This document shows, piece by piece, positions 8,973 to 17,384 of a DNA stretch of 64,000 nt. Position 1 is the stretch's first letter. Every line of letters starts with the position of its first letter. The notes below the pieces were generated by a model. The model ran no database searches and was not told the DNA's origin. It saw only the letters and a program-made list of their open reading frames with translations. The DNA is from Arcobacter iocasae (lineage in GTDB: Bacteria > Campylobacterota > Campylobacteria > Campylobacterales > Arcobacteraceae). A program made the position numbers and the translations under genes. The stretch is from positions 2,480,001-2,544,000 of the forward strand of contig NZ_CP090177.1 in the NCBI RefSeq assembly GCF_042214795.1. Direction: 5' to 3'.

Positions 8973-9080
8973 AGACCCTACGAGATAAGTAATATGTTTA
9001 ATGTAATAATTTTATTTATGTATTAAACAATATTGCTTAATAGCACAATTAAAGTAATCAAAGGTAATTGTGCAGGGTCT
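8973..9080 (-). promoter_or_regulatory. Candidate structured leader: three-way junction of inverted repeats
   Basis: Three perfect or near-perfect pairings are visible. An outer stem is AGACCCT (8973-8979) with AGGGTCT (9074-9080). An inner stem is AATATGTTTAAT (8991-9002) with ATTAAACAATATT (9022-9034), with one bulge. A second inner stem is GCACAATT (9043-9050) with AATTGTGC (9066-9073), which abuts the outer stem. Together they can form a three-helix junction in the leader RNA of the aminotransferase gene, ending 46 bp before its start. The stop codon of the 49-codon leader ORF overlaps the outer stem. The repeats could instead be protein-binding DNA sites; no known riboswitch consensus was recognised. 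Confidence 0.4.
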
Positions 9081-9228
9081 ACCTGGCACCTAGAATGAAG
9101 TTTTTGTCTTGAATTAATATATTTTGTATTTGTTTTATTGGATGTGGAATAATATACATAATATTTGAGAAGATAAAAGAATTAAATACTTTTTCTAATT
9201 CTAATAATCTATTATTATAAAAAATCAT
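9079..9228 (-). CDS. 49-residue leader ORF of unknown function upstream of the ectoine-type operon
   Basis: An ATG at 9226-9228 is preceded by AAAGGGG at 5-base spacing, one of the better ribosome sites in this window. The frame encodes 49 residues beginning MIFYNNRLLELEKVF and ending in DKNFILGAR, then TAG at 9079-9081. The peptide is hydrophobic and basic with no motif I recognise. Reading through the TAG would add about 22 codons before a TAA. It may be a real small protein, a leader peptide whose translation affects the hairpins that start at its stop codon, or the remnant of a longer gene. Confidence 0.4.
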   Translation of the reverse strand: MIFYNNRLLELEKVFNSFIFSNIMYIIPHPIKQIQNILIQDKNFILGAR

Positions 9229-9293
9229 ATTAACCCCTTTCCTTATTTTATCATGCAAGAAGTCTAACCAAAATAAAAATCTATGTCAATTTT

Positions 9294-9318
9294 AAGTTGT
9301 ATATAAAATATACAACTT
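9294..9318. promoter_or_regulatory. Perfect palindrome, candidate operator
   Basis: AAGTTGTATAT (9294-9304) and ATATACAACTT (9308-9318) are exact reverse complements separated by AAA. The TTGTATAT/ATATACAA core resembles sites of GntR-type repressors, the superfamily that includes the ectoine regulator EnuR. It lies between the leader ORF and the divergent MFS gene, so it could serve either. No U-run follows, so a terminator is unlikely. Confidence 0.4.
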
Positions 9319-9519
9319 TATTGTAGTTTTTTATTGGTATAAACTATCAATTTAAATATTGTATTAGGTGTATTCTTAAACTTTAAATAAATTAAAAACT
9401 TATTTTAAAATTTGAAGTTAAATAATATTATTTTTATTACTTATTTAAAAAGATAAATAAAGTCATATTTTATATTTTAAAGCTATTATTTTAACTTATT
9501 TAATATATTTGGAAAAATA

Positions 9520-10704
9520 ATGATAAAAAATCTTTTTAAATCAAGAGTAGCTTTACTTTATATATTGTCAATATCTATGGTCTTTGCTTTTTCTGCTTGG
9601 ATGAGTTTACTCAATAATTATGTGGTAGAAGTGGCTTCTTTTGATGGTAGCCAAATAGGGATCTTACAAAGTTTAAGGGAAATTCCTGGCTTTTTGGCCT
9701 TTACAGTTATTTTAGTAATTATGTTTGTTGCTCAACAAAGATTAGCTTATATTTCAATGATAGCTTTAGGTTTGGGAGTATTTTTAACTGGACTTTATCC
9801 TAGTGCTTTGGGTTTATATTTAACTACAATTTTGATGTCTATTGGGTTTCATTATTTAGAAACTTTAAATCAATCACTATCTTTACAATGGCTTGATAAG
9901 GCAAAAGCTCCAATAGTTTTAGGAAAAATTACAGCGGCTAGATCTGTTACTTCACTTATTGTCTTTGTTTTAATATATATTATGATGAAATTTTATAGTG
10001 TAGAGTACAAGTATGTTTATGCATTTTTTGGTTTGATTACTTCACTTATTGCCATAATAGCTTGGATAGGATTTGAACATTTTAAAGATGATGTGGTACA
10101 AGAGAAAAAATTAGTTATAAAAAAAGAGTATTGGCTTTTTTATATTTTAACATTTTTTGCAGGGGCTAGAAGACAGATATTTGTAGTATTTGCTGGATTT
10201 TTACTTGTAGAGAAATTTGGTTTAGATATTGAAAATATGGTGACTTTACTTTTTATTAATGCTATTTTAAATATATATCTTGCACCAAAAATCGGTAAGT
10301 TTATTGTAAAAGTAGGGGAATCAACTACTTTAAAAATAGAATATATTGGGCTAATGCTAGTTTTTACATCTTATGCTTTTGTTGAAAATATTTATTTTGC
10401 ATTTTTCTTATATATTATTGATCATTTACTGTTTTCAATGGCAATTGCTCTAAAAACATATTTTCAAAAAATTGCAGATCCAAAAGATATAGCAAGTGCT
10501 AGTGCTGTTAGTTTTACTATAAATCACATTGCAGCTGTATTTTTACCATTTTTCTTAGGTTTAATTTGGTTATATTCCCATTCACTTGTTTTTATAATTG
10601 GTGCACTTATTGGTTTAGCATCTTTTATTTTATCTTTTTTAGTTCCTCTTCATCCAAGCCAAGGGTTTGAAACTACTTTAGTAAAAAAAGAGAGTATTGC
10701 TTAA
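9520..10704 (+). CDS. Major facilitator superfamily (MFS) transporter
   Basis: A 394-residue protein with about 12 membrane segments arranged as two six-helix halves, separated by a polar loop at about residues 185-205 that holds FKDDVVQEKKLVIKKEY. Early loop features such as LNNYVVEVASFDGSQIGILQSLREIPGF resemble MFS proteins of unknown substrate. It is transcribed away from the ectoine-type operon across the shared control region, so joint regulation is possible, but nothing in the sequence indicates an ectoine or amino-acid substrate. Its stop overlaps the end of the convergent ABC permease gene by 4 bp. Confidence 0.75.
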   Translation: MIKNLFKSRVALLYILSISMVFAFSAWMSLLNNYVVEVASFDGSQIGILQSLREIPGFLAFTVILVIMFVAQQRLAYISMIALGLGVFLTGLYPSALGLYLTTILMSIGFHYLETLNQSLSLQWLDKAKAPIVLGKITAARSVTSLIVFVLIYIMMKFYSVEYKYVYAFFGLITSLIAIIAWIGFEHFKDDVVQEKKLVIKKEYWLFYILTFFAGARRQIFVVFAGFLLVEKFGLDIENMVTLLFINAILNIYLAPKIGKFIVKVGESTTLKIEYIGLMLVFTSYAFVENIYFAFFLYIIDHLLFSMAIALKTYFQKIADPKDIASASAVSFTINHIAAVFLPFFLGLIWLYSHSLVFIIGALIGLASFILSFLVPLHPSQGFETTLVKKESIA

Positions 10705-11783
10705 GTTACTTTCTTTTTGAAAAACCAAGTTGCAATAATAAGTGTAACAACTCCTAGTGCAATCATGGGCAAAATCTCCCAGATTGCAATTTCCCAAGAG
10801 ATATCTTTTAAAAATAGACCTTTTAAAAGTATCAAAAAATATTTTAGTGCAATAAAATTTGTAAAAGGGATAAGCCATTGGGGCATATTTTCAATAGGTG
10901 TTGCAAATCCAGACATCAAAATTGAAGGTACTAAAAGTATAAAAGCTCCTAAAATTCCTTGTTGCTGAGTTGAAGAAATAGAAGAGATAAATAATCCAAA
11001 GCCAACAACTGAAAATACAAAAGCAAAAATTGAAACTATTAAAATACTAAGTGAACCAATAAAAGGAACACCAAAAAATGTAATAGCACTTAAAAAAATA
11101 ATACTAGCTTCTAAGATACTAATAATCATAGGAGGAATAGTTTTTCCAATGATTAAAATTGTAGGACTAAGTGGTGCCACTGAGATTTGTTCAAAAGTTC
11201 CAAGTTCCCTCTCTCTAGCAACTGATAATGAAGTTAAAATCAAAGCAATAAGTATAGTTAAACTTCCAACTAAATTTGGAAGTATCCACCAAAAATTCTC
11301 TAAATTTGGATTGTACCAATTTCGAACTACTAAGGTATCTTTATTTTTTGAAAAGAAATTATTAATGCTAAGTTGAACATATCCAACTGCAATTTGAGCA
11401 CTTGTTGATTTCCTTCCATCTGCAATAATTCCTATGTTTGCAGTTTTGCCTTTTTGCATATTCTTTGCAAAATCTTGAGGTATCTCAATTCCAGCTAGGA
11501 TTTCTTGAGAATCTATTTTCTCTTTTAAATCATCGTAGCTTTTTAAATAAAGTACTTGTGTAAAACGGTCACTATATTTTAAAGTACGGATGAGTTCTTG
11601 ACTTTGGGTTGAATTGTCCCTATCTAAAACACCTATATTGATATTTTTAACTTCCATAGTTATTGCAAAAGAGAATAAAACAAGCATAATAATAGGTGGT
11701 ACAATAATCACAATACGAGAACGCTTATCACTCCAAATGGCTAAAAATTCTTTTCTAATAAGAGATATTAATTGATAAATCAT
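10701..11783 (-). CDS. ABC-2 type exporter permease (YbhR/YhhJ-like), second subunit
   Basis: A 360-residue ABC-2 membrane protein: one N-terminal helix (about 23-43), a large extracytoplasmic domain (about 45-175), then five or six helices in the C-terminal half. The cytoplasmic loop ARERELGTFEQISVAPLSPTIL is the typical E-R-x-x-G-T-x-E-x-x coupling segment. It overlaps the paralogous permease gene upstream by 4 bp (ATGA type), so the two probably form a heterodimer powered by the double ATPase encoded upstream. The exported substrate is unknown; relatives export drugs or other small amphiphiles. Confidence 0.85.
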   Translation of the reverse strand: MIYQLISLIRKEFLAIWSDKRSRIVIIVPPIIMLVLFSFAITMEVKNINIGVLDRDNSTQSQELIRTLKYSDRFTQVLYLKSYDDLKEKIDSQEILAGIEIPQDFAKNMQKGKTANIGIIADGRKSTSAQIAVGYVQLSINNFFSKNKDTLVVRNWYNPNLENFWWILPNLVGSLTILIALILTSLSVARERELGTFEQISVAPLSPTILIIGKTIPPMIISILEASIIFLSAITFFGVPFIGSLSILIVSIFAFVFSVVGFGLFISSISSTQQQGILGAFILLVPSILMSGFATPIENMPQWLIPFTNFIALKYFLILLKGLFLKDISWEIAIWEILPMIALGVVTLIIATWFFKKKVT

Positions 11784-12883
11784 GAGCTTAACTTCTTTTT
11801 AGTAATAATAAAAATAATTCCAAATAAAAACAGACCAATACCTAACATCCAAAGGGTATTTGGAATAATGATTTCATAAATATCTCCTGCTAAAAAGAGT
11901 GTTTGTAGTATATTTATAAAATATCTTGCTGGTATGATATGTGTTAAAAACTGTAACCAAGATGGCATACTACTTATTTGAAAAATAAATCCTGATAAAA
12001 TCATAGCAGGTAAAAACCCTATGATTAAAGCCATTTGTGCTGCAACAAATTGATTTTTTGCTAAAGTTGAAATAAGTAAACCAATACTAAGTGCTGCAAA
12101 TAAATAGACACTGGAAGTCAAAAACAAAAGTAAATATGAACCTCTAAATGGAATCTCAAACCAAAATAAAGTAATAAGTACACAAATAAGAAGTGAAAAA
12201 AGCCCTAAAACAAAGTATGGTAAAAGCTTTCCTAAAAGCAATTCTAATATTGTAATAGGAGTTGACATTATAGCTTCCATTGTACCTCTTTCCCACTCTC
12301 TTGCTACTACTAAAGCAGTTAAAAGCGTACCAATAAGTGTTAAAGTTATGGCAATAGAACCTGGAAGTAAAAAGTAACTACTCAATAATGGTGCATTAAA
12401 CCAATATCTTGTTTGAATATCAATATTTGCTTTTGCTGAGAGTTTTTCATATTCAAGCCAATTTTGCCATAAAGCAAAACTGTATTTGATAACAAAATTT
12501 GCAATACTAGGTTCACTTCCGTCTGTGATAATTTGTATTTTTGGTTCACCTTTTAAAATATCTTTATCAAAAGTTGCAGGAACTACAATCATGGCTCTTA
12601 GTTTTCCTTCTTGTAGTTGTTTTACAAAAGTTCTTCTATCTTTTGCTATTTGTACATCAAAGCTTTCACTAGCTTGAAAAGCTTTTATCAAACTAGAAGT
12701 ATGGGCAGAGTTTTTTTCAATTACAACTCCCACTGGAATATGTTTTGAATCTAGTGAAATAGCATAACCCATCAAAAAAAGTAGCATAAGAGGTAAAACA
12801 AAAGCTATGATTAATGCACTTGGGTCTCGAATTATTTGTAAACTCTCTTTGATAAAAAGGGCTGATAACCGTTGTTTATTCAT
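11780..12883 (-). CDS. ABC-2 type exporter permease (YbhS-like), first subunit
   Basis: A 367-residue ABC-2 permease with the same plan as its downstream partner: one N-terminal helix, an external domain (about residues 45-165) and a five- to six-helix C-terminal bundle, with the coupling segment AREWERGTMEAIMSTPI. The ATG at 12881-12883, preceded by GAAGAAGATGATA, is chosen over upstream in-frame ATGs because residues MNKQRLSALFIKESLQ begin the family domain and the extra N-terminus would lie inside the ATPase gene. The gene overlaps the ATPase 3' end by 8 bp. Confidence 0.85.
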   Translation of the reverse strand: MNKQRLSALFIKESLQIIRDPSALIIAFVLPLMLLFLMGYAISLDSKHIPVGVVIEKNSAHTSSLIKAFQASESFDVQIAKDRRTFVKQLQEGKLRAMIVVPATFDKDILKGEPKIQIITDGSEPSIANFVIKYSFALWQNWLEYEKLSAKANIDIQTRYWFNAPLLSSYFLLPGSIAITLTLIGTLLTALVVAREWERGTMEAIMSTPITILELLLGKLLPYFVLGLFSLLICVLITLFWFEIPFRGSYLLLFLTSSVYLFAALSIGLLISTLAKNQFVAAQMALIIGFLPAMILSGFIFQISSMPSWLQFLTHIIPARYFINILQTLFLAGDIYEIIIPNTLWMLGIGLFLFGIIFIITKKKLSS

Positions 12884-14576
12884 TATCATCTTCTTCTCTT
12901 TTAATAAGTTCAATAAAAGTATCTTCCATCGTAGCATTTGAACCAACTTGGCTAATAAGATTATATGGAGTATCTAATGCTATTGCTCTACCTTTATAAA
13001 TCAAAGCTATTCTGTCACAATATTCAGCTTCATCCATAAAGTGAGTTGTTACCATTATAGTCATACCTTTTTGTACCATTGCATAGATATGATTCCAAAA
13101 TTCTCGTCTAGTAAGTGGATCAATCCCAGAAGTTGGCTCATCTAAAAAAAGCACTACAGGGTCATGCATAACAGCACAAGCAAGTGAAAGTCTCTGTTTA
13201 TATCCCAAGGGCAAGTTTTTTGAAGCTGTCTTTTTATATTTTTCTAGCTCAAAAATTTGAATCATACTATTTATTTTTTCTTTTTTTTGTTTTCCCCTTA
13301 AGCCATAAACACCTGCAAAAAACTTTAGATTTTCAAAAACAGAGATATCCCCATAAAGTGAAAACTTTTGTGACATATATCCAATCTTGCTACGGGCTTT
13401 ATGTGAAGAGGTTTCTAAACTCATTCCTAAAACATGCGCTTCCCCACTTGTAGGTTTTACAAGCCCACATAACATTTTAAATGTAGTTGATTTTCCAGCT
13501 CCATTTGGTCCCAAAAATCCAAAGATTTCACCTCTTTTTATCTTAAAGCTTACATCATCTGTAGCTTTAAAACTTCCAAAAGTTTTACTAAGATGGGAAG
13601 CTTCAATTAAAGTGCCTTCATTTTCTTCAAACTCTCCCATTTGTTTTGCCAATAATGATTCTCCATCAAAGTTACCTTTTAAAATATTTATAAAACCATC
13701 TTCAAAATTTGGCTGCATATCTTCATAAGTGCAATTTTGGGCTTCTAGTTTTTCAAGAGTTGGTAAACTTTCTTTATTTTCACAAATTAGTTTGATACTA
13801 TTTCCTAAGATTACCCCATCTTTTATTTGCTCATGTTTTAATGCCAATCTTAGTGTTTGTCTTTTATCTTTTATTTCTCCTACTATTTTGAAAACTTTGC
13901 CTTCCATAGTTTTACTTAAGTCTTTTGGGATTCCTTCAAATAAAATAGAACCTTCATTTAAAAGTATTACTTCATCACAAAGTTCTGCTTCATCTAAATA
14001 AGCAGTACTCCAAACAACTCCCACATCATCTTCAACCAATTTATTAACAATCGCCCATAACTCTTTTCTAGAAATTGGGTCAACTCCAACACCTGGCTCA
14101 TCTAAAAGCAAAAGCTCTGGCTTTTTTATCAAAGCACAAGCTAGACCTAGTTTTTGTTTCATTCCACCAGATAAATTTTTGGCAAGAAATGATTTGAATT
14201 TGCCCAAGTTGATAAATTCCAATAATTCATTGATTCTTTTTTCTTGTTCATCTTTTGGAATAGATTGCAAGTTTGCATATAAAGTGAGGTTTTCTAAAAC
14301 ACTTAAATCTTCATATAATCCAAACTTTTGAGGCATATATCCGATTTTACTTTGTATTTTGTCTGCATCTTTTGGTAAAGAATAATCCAAAACTTTTAAC
14401 TCTCCATCATCAGCATCTAGAAGTCCAGTCATAAGTCTAATAAGAGTAGTTTTTCCTGCTCCATCTGGTCCTACTAATCCTGTTATTTTTCCTTTTTTTA
14501 TGTTTATATCTAGTTTTGAAATAGCAGGGATTTTGTTAAATGTTTTTGTAATTTGTTTTGCAACAACTAATGACAT
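12876..14576 (-). CDS. Double ATP-binding subunit of an ABC-2 exporter (YbhF-like)
   Basis: A 566-residue protein with two ABC ATPase domains in tandem. Domain 1 (about 5-300) has Walker A GPDGAGKTT, signature LSGGMKQK and Walker B LLLLDEPGVGVDP. Domain 2 (about 320-560) has Walker A GPNGAGKSTT, a degenerate signature LPLGYKQR and Walker B VVLFLDEPTSGIDP. A weak second signature is, as I recall, usual in the YbhF/RbbA group. It is 2 bp downstream of the HlyD-type gene, giving the order adaptor-ATPase-permease-permease. It should drive export from the cytoplasm or inner membrane. I see no regulator gene next to it. Confidence 0.88.
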   Translation of the reverse strand: MSLVVAKQITKTFNKIPAISKLDINIKKGKITGLVGPDGAGKTTLIRLMTGLLDADDGELKVLDYSLPKDADKIQSKIGYMPQKFGLYEDLSVLENLTLYANLQSIPKDEQEKRINELLEFINLGKFKSFLAKNLSGGMKQKLGLACALIKKPELLLLDEPGVGVDPISRKELWAIVNKLVEDDVGVVWSTAYLDEAELCDEVILLNEGSILFEGIPKDLSKTMEGKVFKIVGEIKDKRQTLRLALKHEQIKDGVILGNSIKLICENKESLPTLEKLEAQNCTYEDMQPNFEDGFINILKGNFDGESLLAKQMGEFEENEGTLIEASHLSKTFGSFKATDDVSFKIKRGEIFGFLGPNGAGKSTTFKMLCGLVKPTSGEAHVLGMSLETSSHKARSKIGYMSQKFSLYGDISVFENLKFFAGVYGLRGKQKKEKINSMIQIFELEKYKKTASKNLPLGYKQRLSLACAVMHDPVVLFLDEPTSGIDPLTRREFWNHIYAMVQKGMTIMVTTHFMDEAEYCDRIALIYKGRAIALDTPYNLISQVGSNATMEDTFIELIKREEDDNE

Positions 14577-14578
14577 TT

Positions 14579-15559
14579 TTATTTGTCTTTGCCTAAATTG
14601 TCAAACTCTATGGTTACTGGCATTCCTTGTTGAATAAAGTTATCATGCTCTTGCAATATAAGTCGAACACGATATACAAGTTGTGTTCGTAACTCTTGTG
14701 TTTGTACACTTTTAGGTGTAAATTCGGCTTGTGGTGAGATAAAACTCACAATTGCTTTGTATGGTTTGTTTGGTCTTGAATCTGTATAAACTTTTGCTTG
14801 CATATTAGGTTTTATTACTCCTAAATACTTTTCATCTATATAACTTCTCACCCAATATTGATTTTCTAAAGCCATTTCCATAATTGAAGCACCTTGTGGT
14901 ACTATAGCTCCTATTTCATATACTCTTGTTAATATTGTGCCATCATTTGGAGCAAATAATTGTGTATCATTTAGATGAATTTTTGCCTCTTTTTCTTGCA
15001 CTTGTAAATATTGTAATTTTGCACGAGCCGATTGGATATCTTCTTTTTGATAACCATTTTGTAGTTGTTCATAGTTGTTTTTATCATAATCATATTGTGC
15101 TTTTGCACTATTGTATGAAAGTAAAATTTCATCATGTTTTTCTACAGGGATTGAATTTGTTTTGAGAAGTTTGTTATATCTTTTCAAATCTATTTGTGCT
15201 TTATTTAAAACAGCGGAACTTTTAGATAATGAAGCTTTAGCTTTTGCTATTTCTTCTTTTCTATATCCATTTTCTAGCTTTTTTATTTGGATTTTTTGTA
15301 TATTAATTTGAGCTTGAATTTCATCAAGTGATTGTTGATATAAATCCTTATCAACAGAAGCTAATAAATCACCTTTTTTGACTTTTTGTCCCTCATCAAA
15401 ATAGAGCTTTGATATTTTTCCTGAAACTCTCAATCCCAATGAAACCGTTCTTAAATCAACATTTCCATAAAATCTTGTGCTATTGCCTTTTTCATTGAAA
15501 CAAGCTGTAAAAAACAGTGTTATAAATAGTGTAAGTAAATATGTAGTGACTTTTGTCAT
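14579..15559 (-). CDS. HlyD-type periplasmic adaptor lipoprotein (YbhG/YhiI-like)
   Basis: A 326-residue membrane fusion protein. A signal with lipobox FFTAC places the lipidated cysteine at residue 20, so the mature protein should be anchored to a membrane as a lipoprotein. A biotinyl-lipoyl half (VSLGLRVSGKISKLYFDEGQKVKKGDLL) is followed by a long coiled coil (about 70-190), the second lipoyl half (LFAPNDGTILTRVYEIGAIVPQG) and a C-terminal beta domain. It is the first gene of the exporter operon and would link the inner-membrane ABC pump to a TolC-type channel, which is not encoded here. Confidence 0.88.
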   Translation of the reverse strand: MTKVTTYLLTLFITLFFTACFNEKGNSTRFYGNVDLRTVSLGLRVSGKISKLYFDEGQKVKKGDLLASVDKDLYQQSLDEIQAQINIQKIQIKKLENGYRKEEIAKAKASLSKSSAVLNKAQIDLKRYNKLLKTNSIPVEKHDEILLSYNSAKAQYDYDKNNYEQLQNGYQKEDIQSARAKLQYLQVQEKEAKIHLNDTQLFAPNDGTILTRVYEIGAIVPQGASIMEMALENQYWVRSYIDEKYLGVIKPNMQAKVYTDSRPNKPYKAIVSFISPQAEFTPKSVQTQELRTQLVYRVRLILQEHDNFIQQGMPVTIEFDNLGKDK

Positions 15560-15624
15560 AAATGCTCCTAAGTAAGCTTTTAAGAAGTTATATTATATCG
15601 AATATAAGATTATTTTTTAAGAAT

Positions 15625-15650
15625 AAAAGCCCAAATAAAATAGGGCTTTT
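15625..15650. terminator. Rho-independent terminator downstream of ferritin
   Basis: AAAAGCCC (15625-15632) pairs with GGGCTTTT (15643-15650) around a 10-base loop. Read on the minus strand it ends in GGGCTTTTATTC, a plausible terminator just 11 bp past the ferritin stop codon. Confidence 0.65.
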
Positions 15651-15661
15651 AAATATTTTGA

Positions 15662-16174
15662 TTAGGCTTTTGTTGTTGGGTCAATAAAAGTTCTTGCACC
15701 TAACTCTTGGTCAATAGCATAAAGGCCATAACCATTATCTCCTACAAGTTTGATTTTATCAATGATTGTATTTAGTGTAGCTTCTTCTTCAACTTGTTCT
15801 GTTACATACCATTGAAGCATATTGTATGTGGCATGATCTTTATTTTTCATAGTTAAATCACTTAATTCATTTAAATTTGCACTCATTTTAATCTCATGAG
15901 CCAATGCACTTTTAAATGTGTCGAGAATTGATTTAAAATCTACATTTGCTTCTTCAATTTTAGGTAAAGTAACATGTACTTCTTGATTTTCAAGATATTT
16001 AAATAGTTTCATTGCATGTGCAACTTCTTCTTGATATTGCACTAAAAACCAACTTGATGAACCATTTAATCCAATCTTTGAAGCATACGCTGACATACCT
16101 AAATAAATATATGATGATTGGAACTCTTTGTTTAATTGTAACACTAATGCATCTGAAATTTCTTTTTTTAACAT
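15662..16174 (-). CDS. ftnA: Non-haem ferritin (iron storage)
   Basis: A 170-residue ferritin of typical length. Ferroxidase-type residues lie in the expected helices: Glu17 of LNKEFQSSYIYLGMSAYAS, and the EEVAHAMKLFKYLE block (about 49-62), followed later by YVTEQVEEEATLNTIIDKI. It stores iron as a ferric mineral in a 24-subunit cytoplasmic shell. AAGGAGATATT precedes the ATG. I could not point to a convincing Fur site in the upstream gap, so iron regulation is likely from family knowledge but not shown by the sequence. Confidence 0.92.
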   Translation of the reverse strand: MLKKEISDALVLQLNKEFQSSYIYLGMSAYASKIGLNGSSSWFLVQYQEEVAHAMKLFKYLENQEVHVTLPKIEEANVDFKSILDTFKSALAHEIKMSANLNELSDLTMKNKDHATYNMLQWYVTEQVEEEATLNTIIDKIKLVGDNGYGLYAIDQELGARTFIDPTTKA

Positions 16175-16370
16175 AATATCTCCTTAATCTAAATTAACCT
16201 TCATTATGCGAGAAATATTCTTTATTTTTGTTGATAAGCTTTAATAATAATATTTTAATAACTTAATTAAAAGGTTTTTCATAATCTCTTTTATTATAAA
16301 GAATTAAATTAATCCCCAAATTAATAAATAAAAGTTGTTTTTTATTTAAAAGTAAAATAACATAACTTTA

Positions 16371-16378
16371 GATAAAAT
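16371..16378 (+). promoter_or_regulatory. Candidate -10 element for the pyrophosphatase gene
   Basis: GATAAAAT, 28 bp before the ATG and downstream of a T/A-rich stretch, resembles the AT-rich -10 boxes used by Campylobacterota sigma-70. The same octamer lies upstream of htpG. Confidence 0.35.
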
Positions 16379-16406
16379 CACGAAAACTTAATATAGGAAA
16401 TTTTTT

Positions 16407-17327
16407 ATGGCAATTTATACATGTGGACACACAACTCCTGATTCAGATTCTATTTGTTCAGCACTTTCTTTAGGATACTTATTAAATAAAATAGGGAGAG
16501 AAGCGATTCCTGCACGACAAGGACCTGTTTCTCCTGAAACTCAATTTATCTTAGATAGATTTGGATTTGAAGCGCCTGAGCTTAAAACTGAGTTTGCAGG
16601 ATGTGAACTTTTTATTACTGATTATTCAGATAGAGGACAAGCTCCAGCTGACTTGGATAAAGCAACAGTTGTCGGTATAGTTGATCATCACAAATTAGGT
16701 GATATTACTACTTCAACTCCTTTAGAGTGTTGGATTAGACCTGTTGGATGTACAAATACAATCGTAAAAGAGATGTATGACTTTCATAAAGTTGAGATTC
16801 CAAAAAATATCGCTGGAATAATGATGTGTGCAATTTTATCTGATACTGTTATTTTCAAATCACCAACATGTACACCAGTTGATATTAAAGCTGTAAAAGA
16901 ATTAGCAGAAATAGCTGGTGTTGAAGATTTTGGAGCTTTAGGAATGGAGATGTTCAAAGTAAAATCAGCAGTTGAAGGTGTACCTGTACGAGATTTGATT
17001 TTAAGAGATTATAAACCTTTTGATATGCATGGAACAAAAGTTGGTATTGGTCAACTTGAAGTAATTGATTTAGCTATCTTTGATAGTGTAAAAGATGAAT
17101 TAGAAGCTGATTTAGATAAATTAAGAGTTGAAAATGGCTTACATACAGCTTGTTTATTATTAACTGATATTATGAAAGAAGGTTCTGAAGTTTTAATATC
17201 TTCAGAAGATCCTTCAATTTTTGAAAAAGCATTTGATGTAAAACTTGAAAATGGAAAAGTATGGCTTGATGGTTGTTTATCAAGAAAAAAACAAATTATT
17301 CCTTTCTTAGAACCTGCATTCGCTTAA
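16407..17327 (+). CDS. ppaC: Manganese-dependent inorganic pyrophosphatase (family II, DHH superfamily)
   Basis: A 306-residue family II pyrophosphatase. The metal-binding N-terminal domain has GHTTPDSDS (7-15) and the DHH motif in GIVDHHKLGD (about 91-100). The C-terminal DHHA2 domain ends with the substrate-binding SRKKQIIP segment (about 291-298). It hydrolyses pyrophosphate in the cytoplasm, pulling biosynthetic reactions forward. It appears monocistronic, with its own AT-rich promoter and a strong terminator at 17331-17356. Confidence 0.95.
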   Translation: MAIYTCGHTTPDSDSICSALSLGYLLNKIGREAIPARQGPVSPETQFILDRFGFEAPELKTEFAGCELFITDYSDRGQAPADLDKATVVGIVDHHKLGDITTSTPLECWIRPVGCTNTIVKEMYDFHKVEIPKNIAGIMMCAILSDTVIFKSPTCTPVDIKAVKELAEIAGVEDFGALGMEMFKVKSAVEGVPVRDLILRDYKPFDMHGTKVGIGQLEVIDLAIFDSVKDELEADLDKLRVENGLHTACLLLTDIMKEGSEVLISSEDPSIFEKAFDVKLENGKVWLDGCLSRKKQIIPFLEPAFA

Positions 17328-17330
17328 TAT

Positions 17331-17356
17331 AAAAGATAGCTTTATGCTATCTTTTT
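17331..17356 (+). terminator. Rho-independent terminator after ppaC
   Basis: AAAAGATAGC (17331-17340), loop TTTAT, GCTATCTTTTT (17346-17356): a 10-bp stem ending in a T-run, immediately after the ppaC stop. Confidence 0.8.
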
Positions 17357-17384
17357 CTAGACCATATTTTTATTAGGATTCTCT

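Larger units (their letters stand above)
8927..9519. other. 593-bp divergent control region between the ectoine-type operon and an MFS gene
   Basis: This is the only gene-poor stretch over 300 bp. It holds a 49-codon minus-strand ORF (9079-9228), a set of nested inverted repeats between that ORF and the aminotransferase gene (8973-9080), and an isolated 11+11 bp palindrome (9294-9318). The remainder, especially 9320-9510, is over 80 percent A+T with no further ORF or hairpin that I can support. No regulator gene is present. Confidence 0.7.

Noticed and set aside
9074..9096. Resemblance of GGGTCTACCTGGCACC to the TCTACC-containing core of purine riboswitches
   Set aside because: The required P3 partner strand (GCCAGG type) and the upstream J1/2 and loop sequences are absent, so no purine aptamer can be built on this strand.
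9245..9252. GATAAAAT on the minus strand as -10 box for the leader ORF
   Set aside because: A transcript from it would begin within the AAAGGGG ribosome site, leaving no proper 5' leader; not enough to call a promoter.
12884..12946. N-terminal extension of the first ABC permease
   Set aside because: It lies inside the ATPase gene in another frame, lacks a ribosome site, and precedes the family-typical start MNKQRLSALFIKESLQ.
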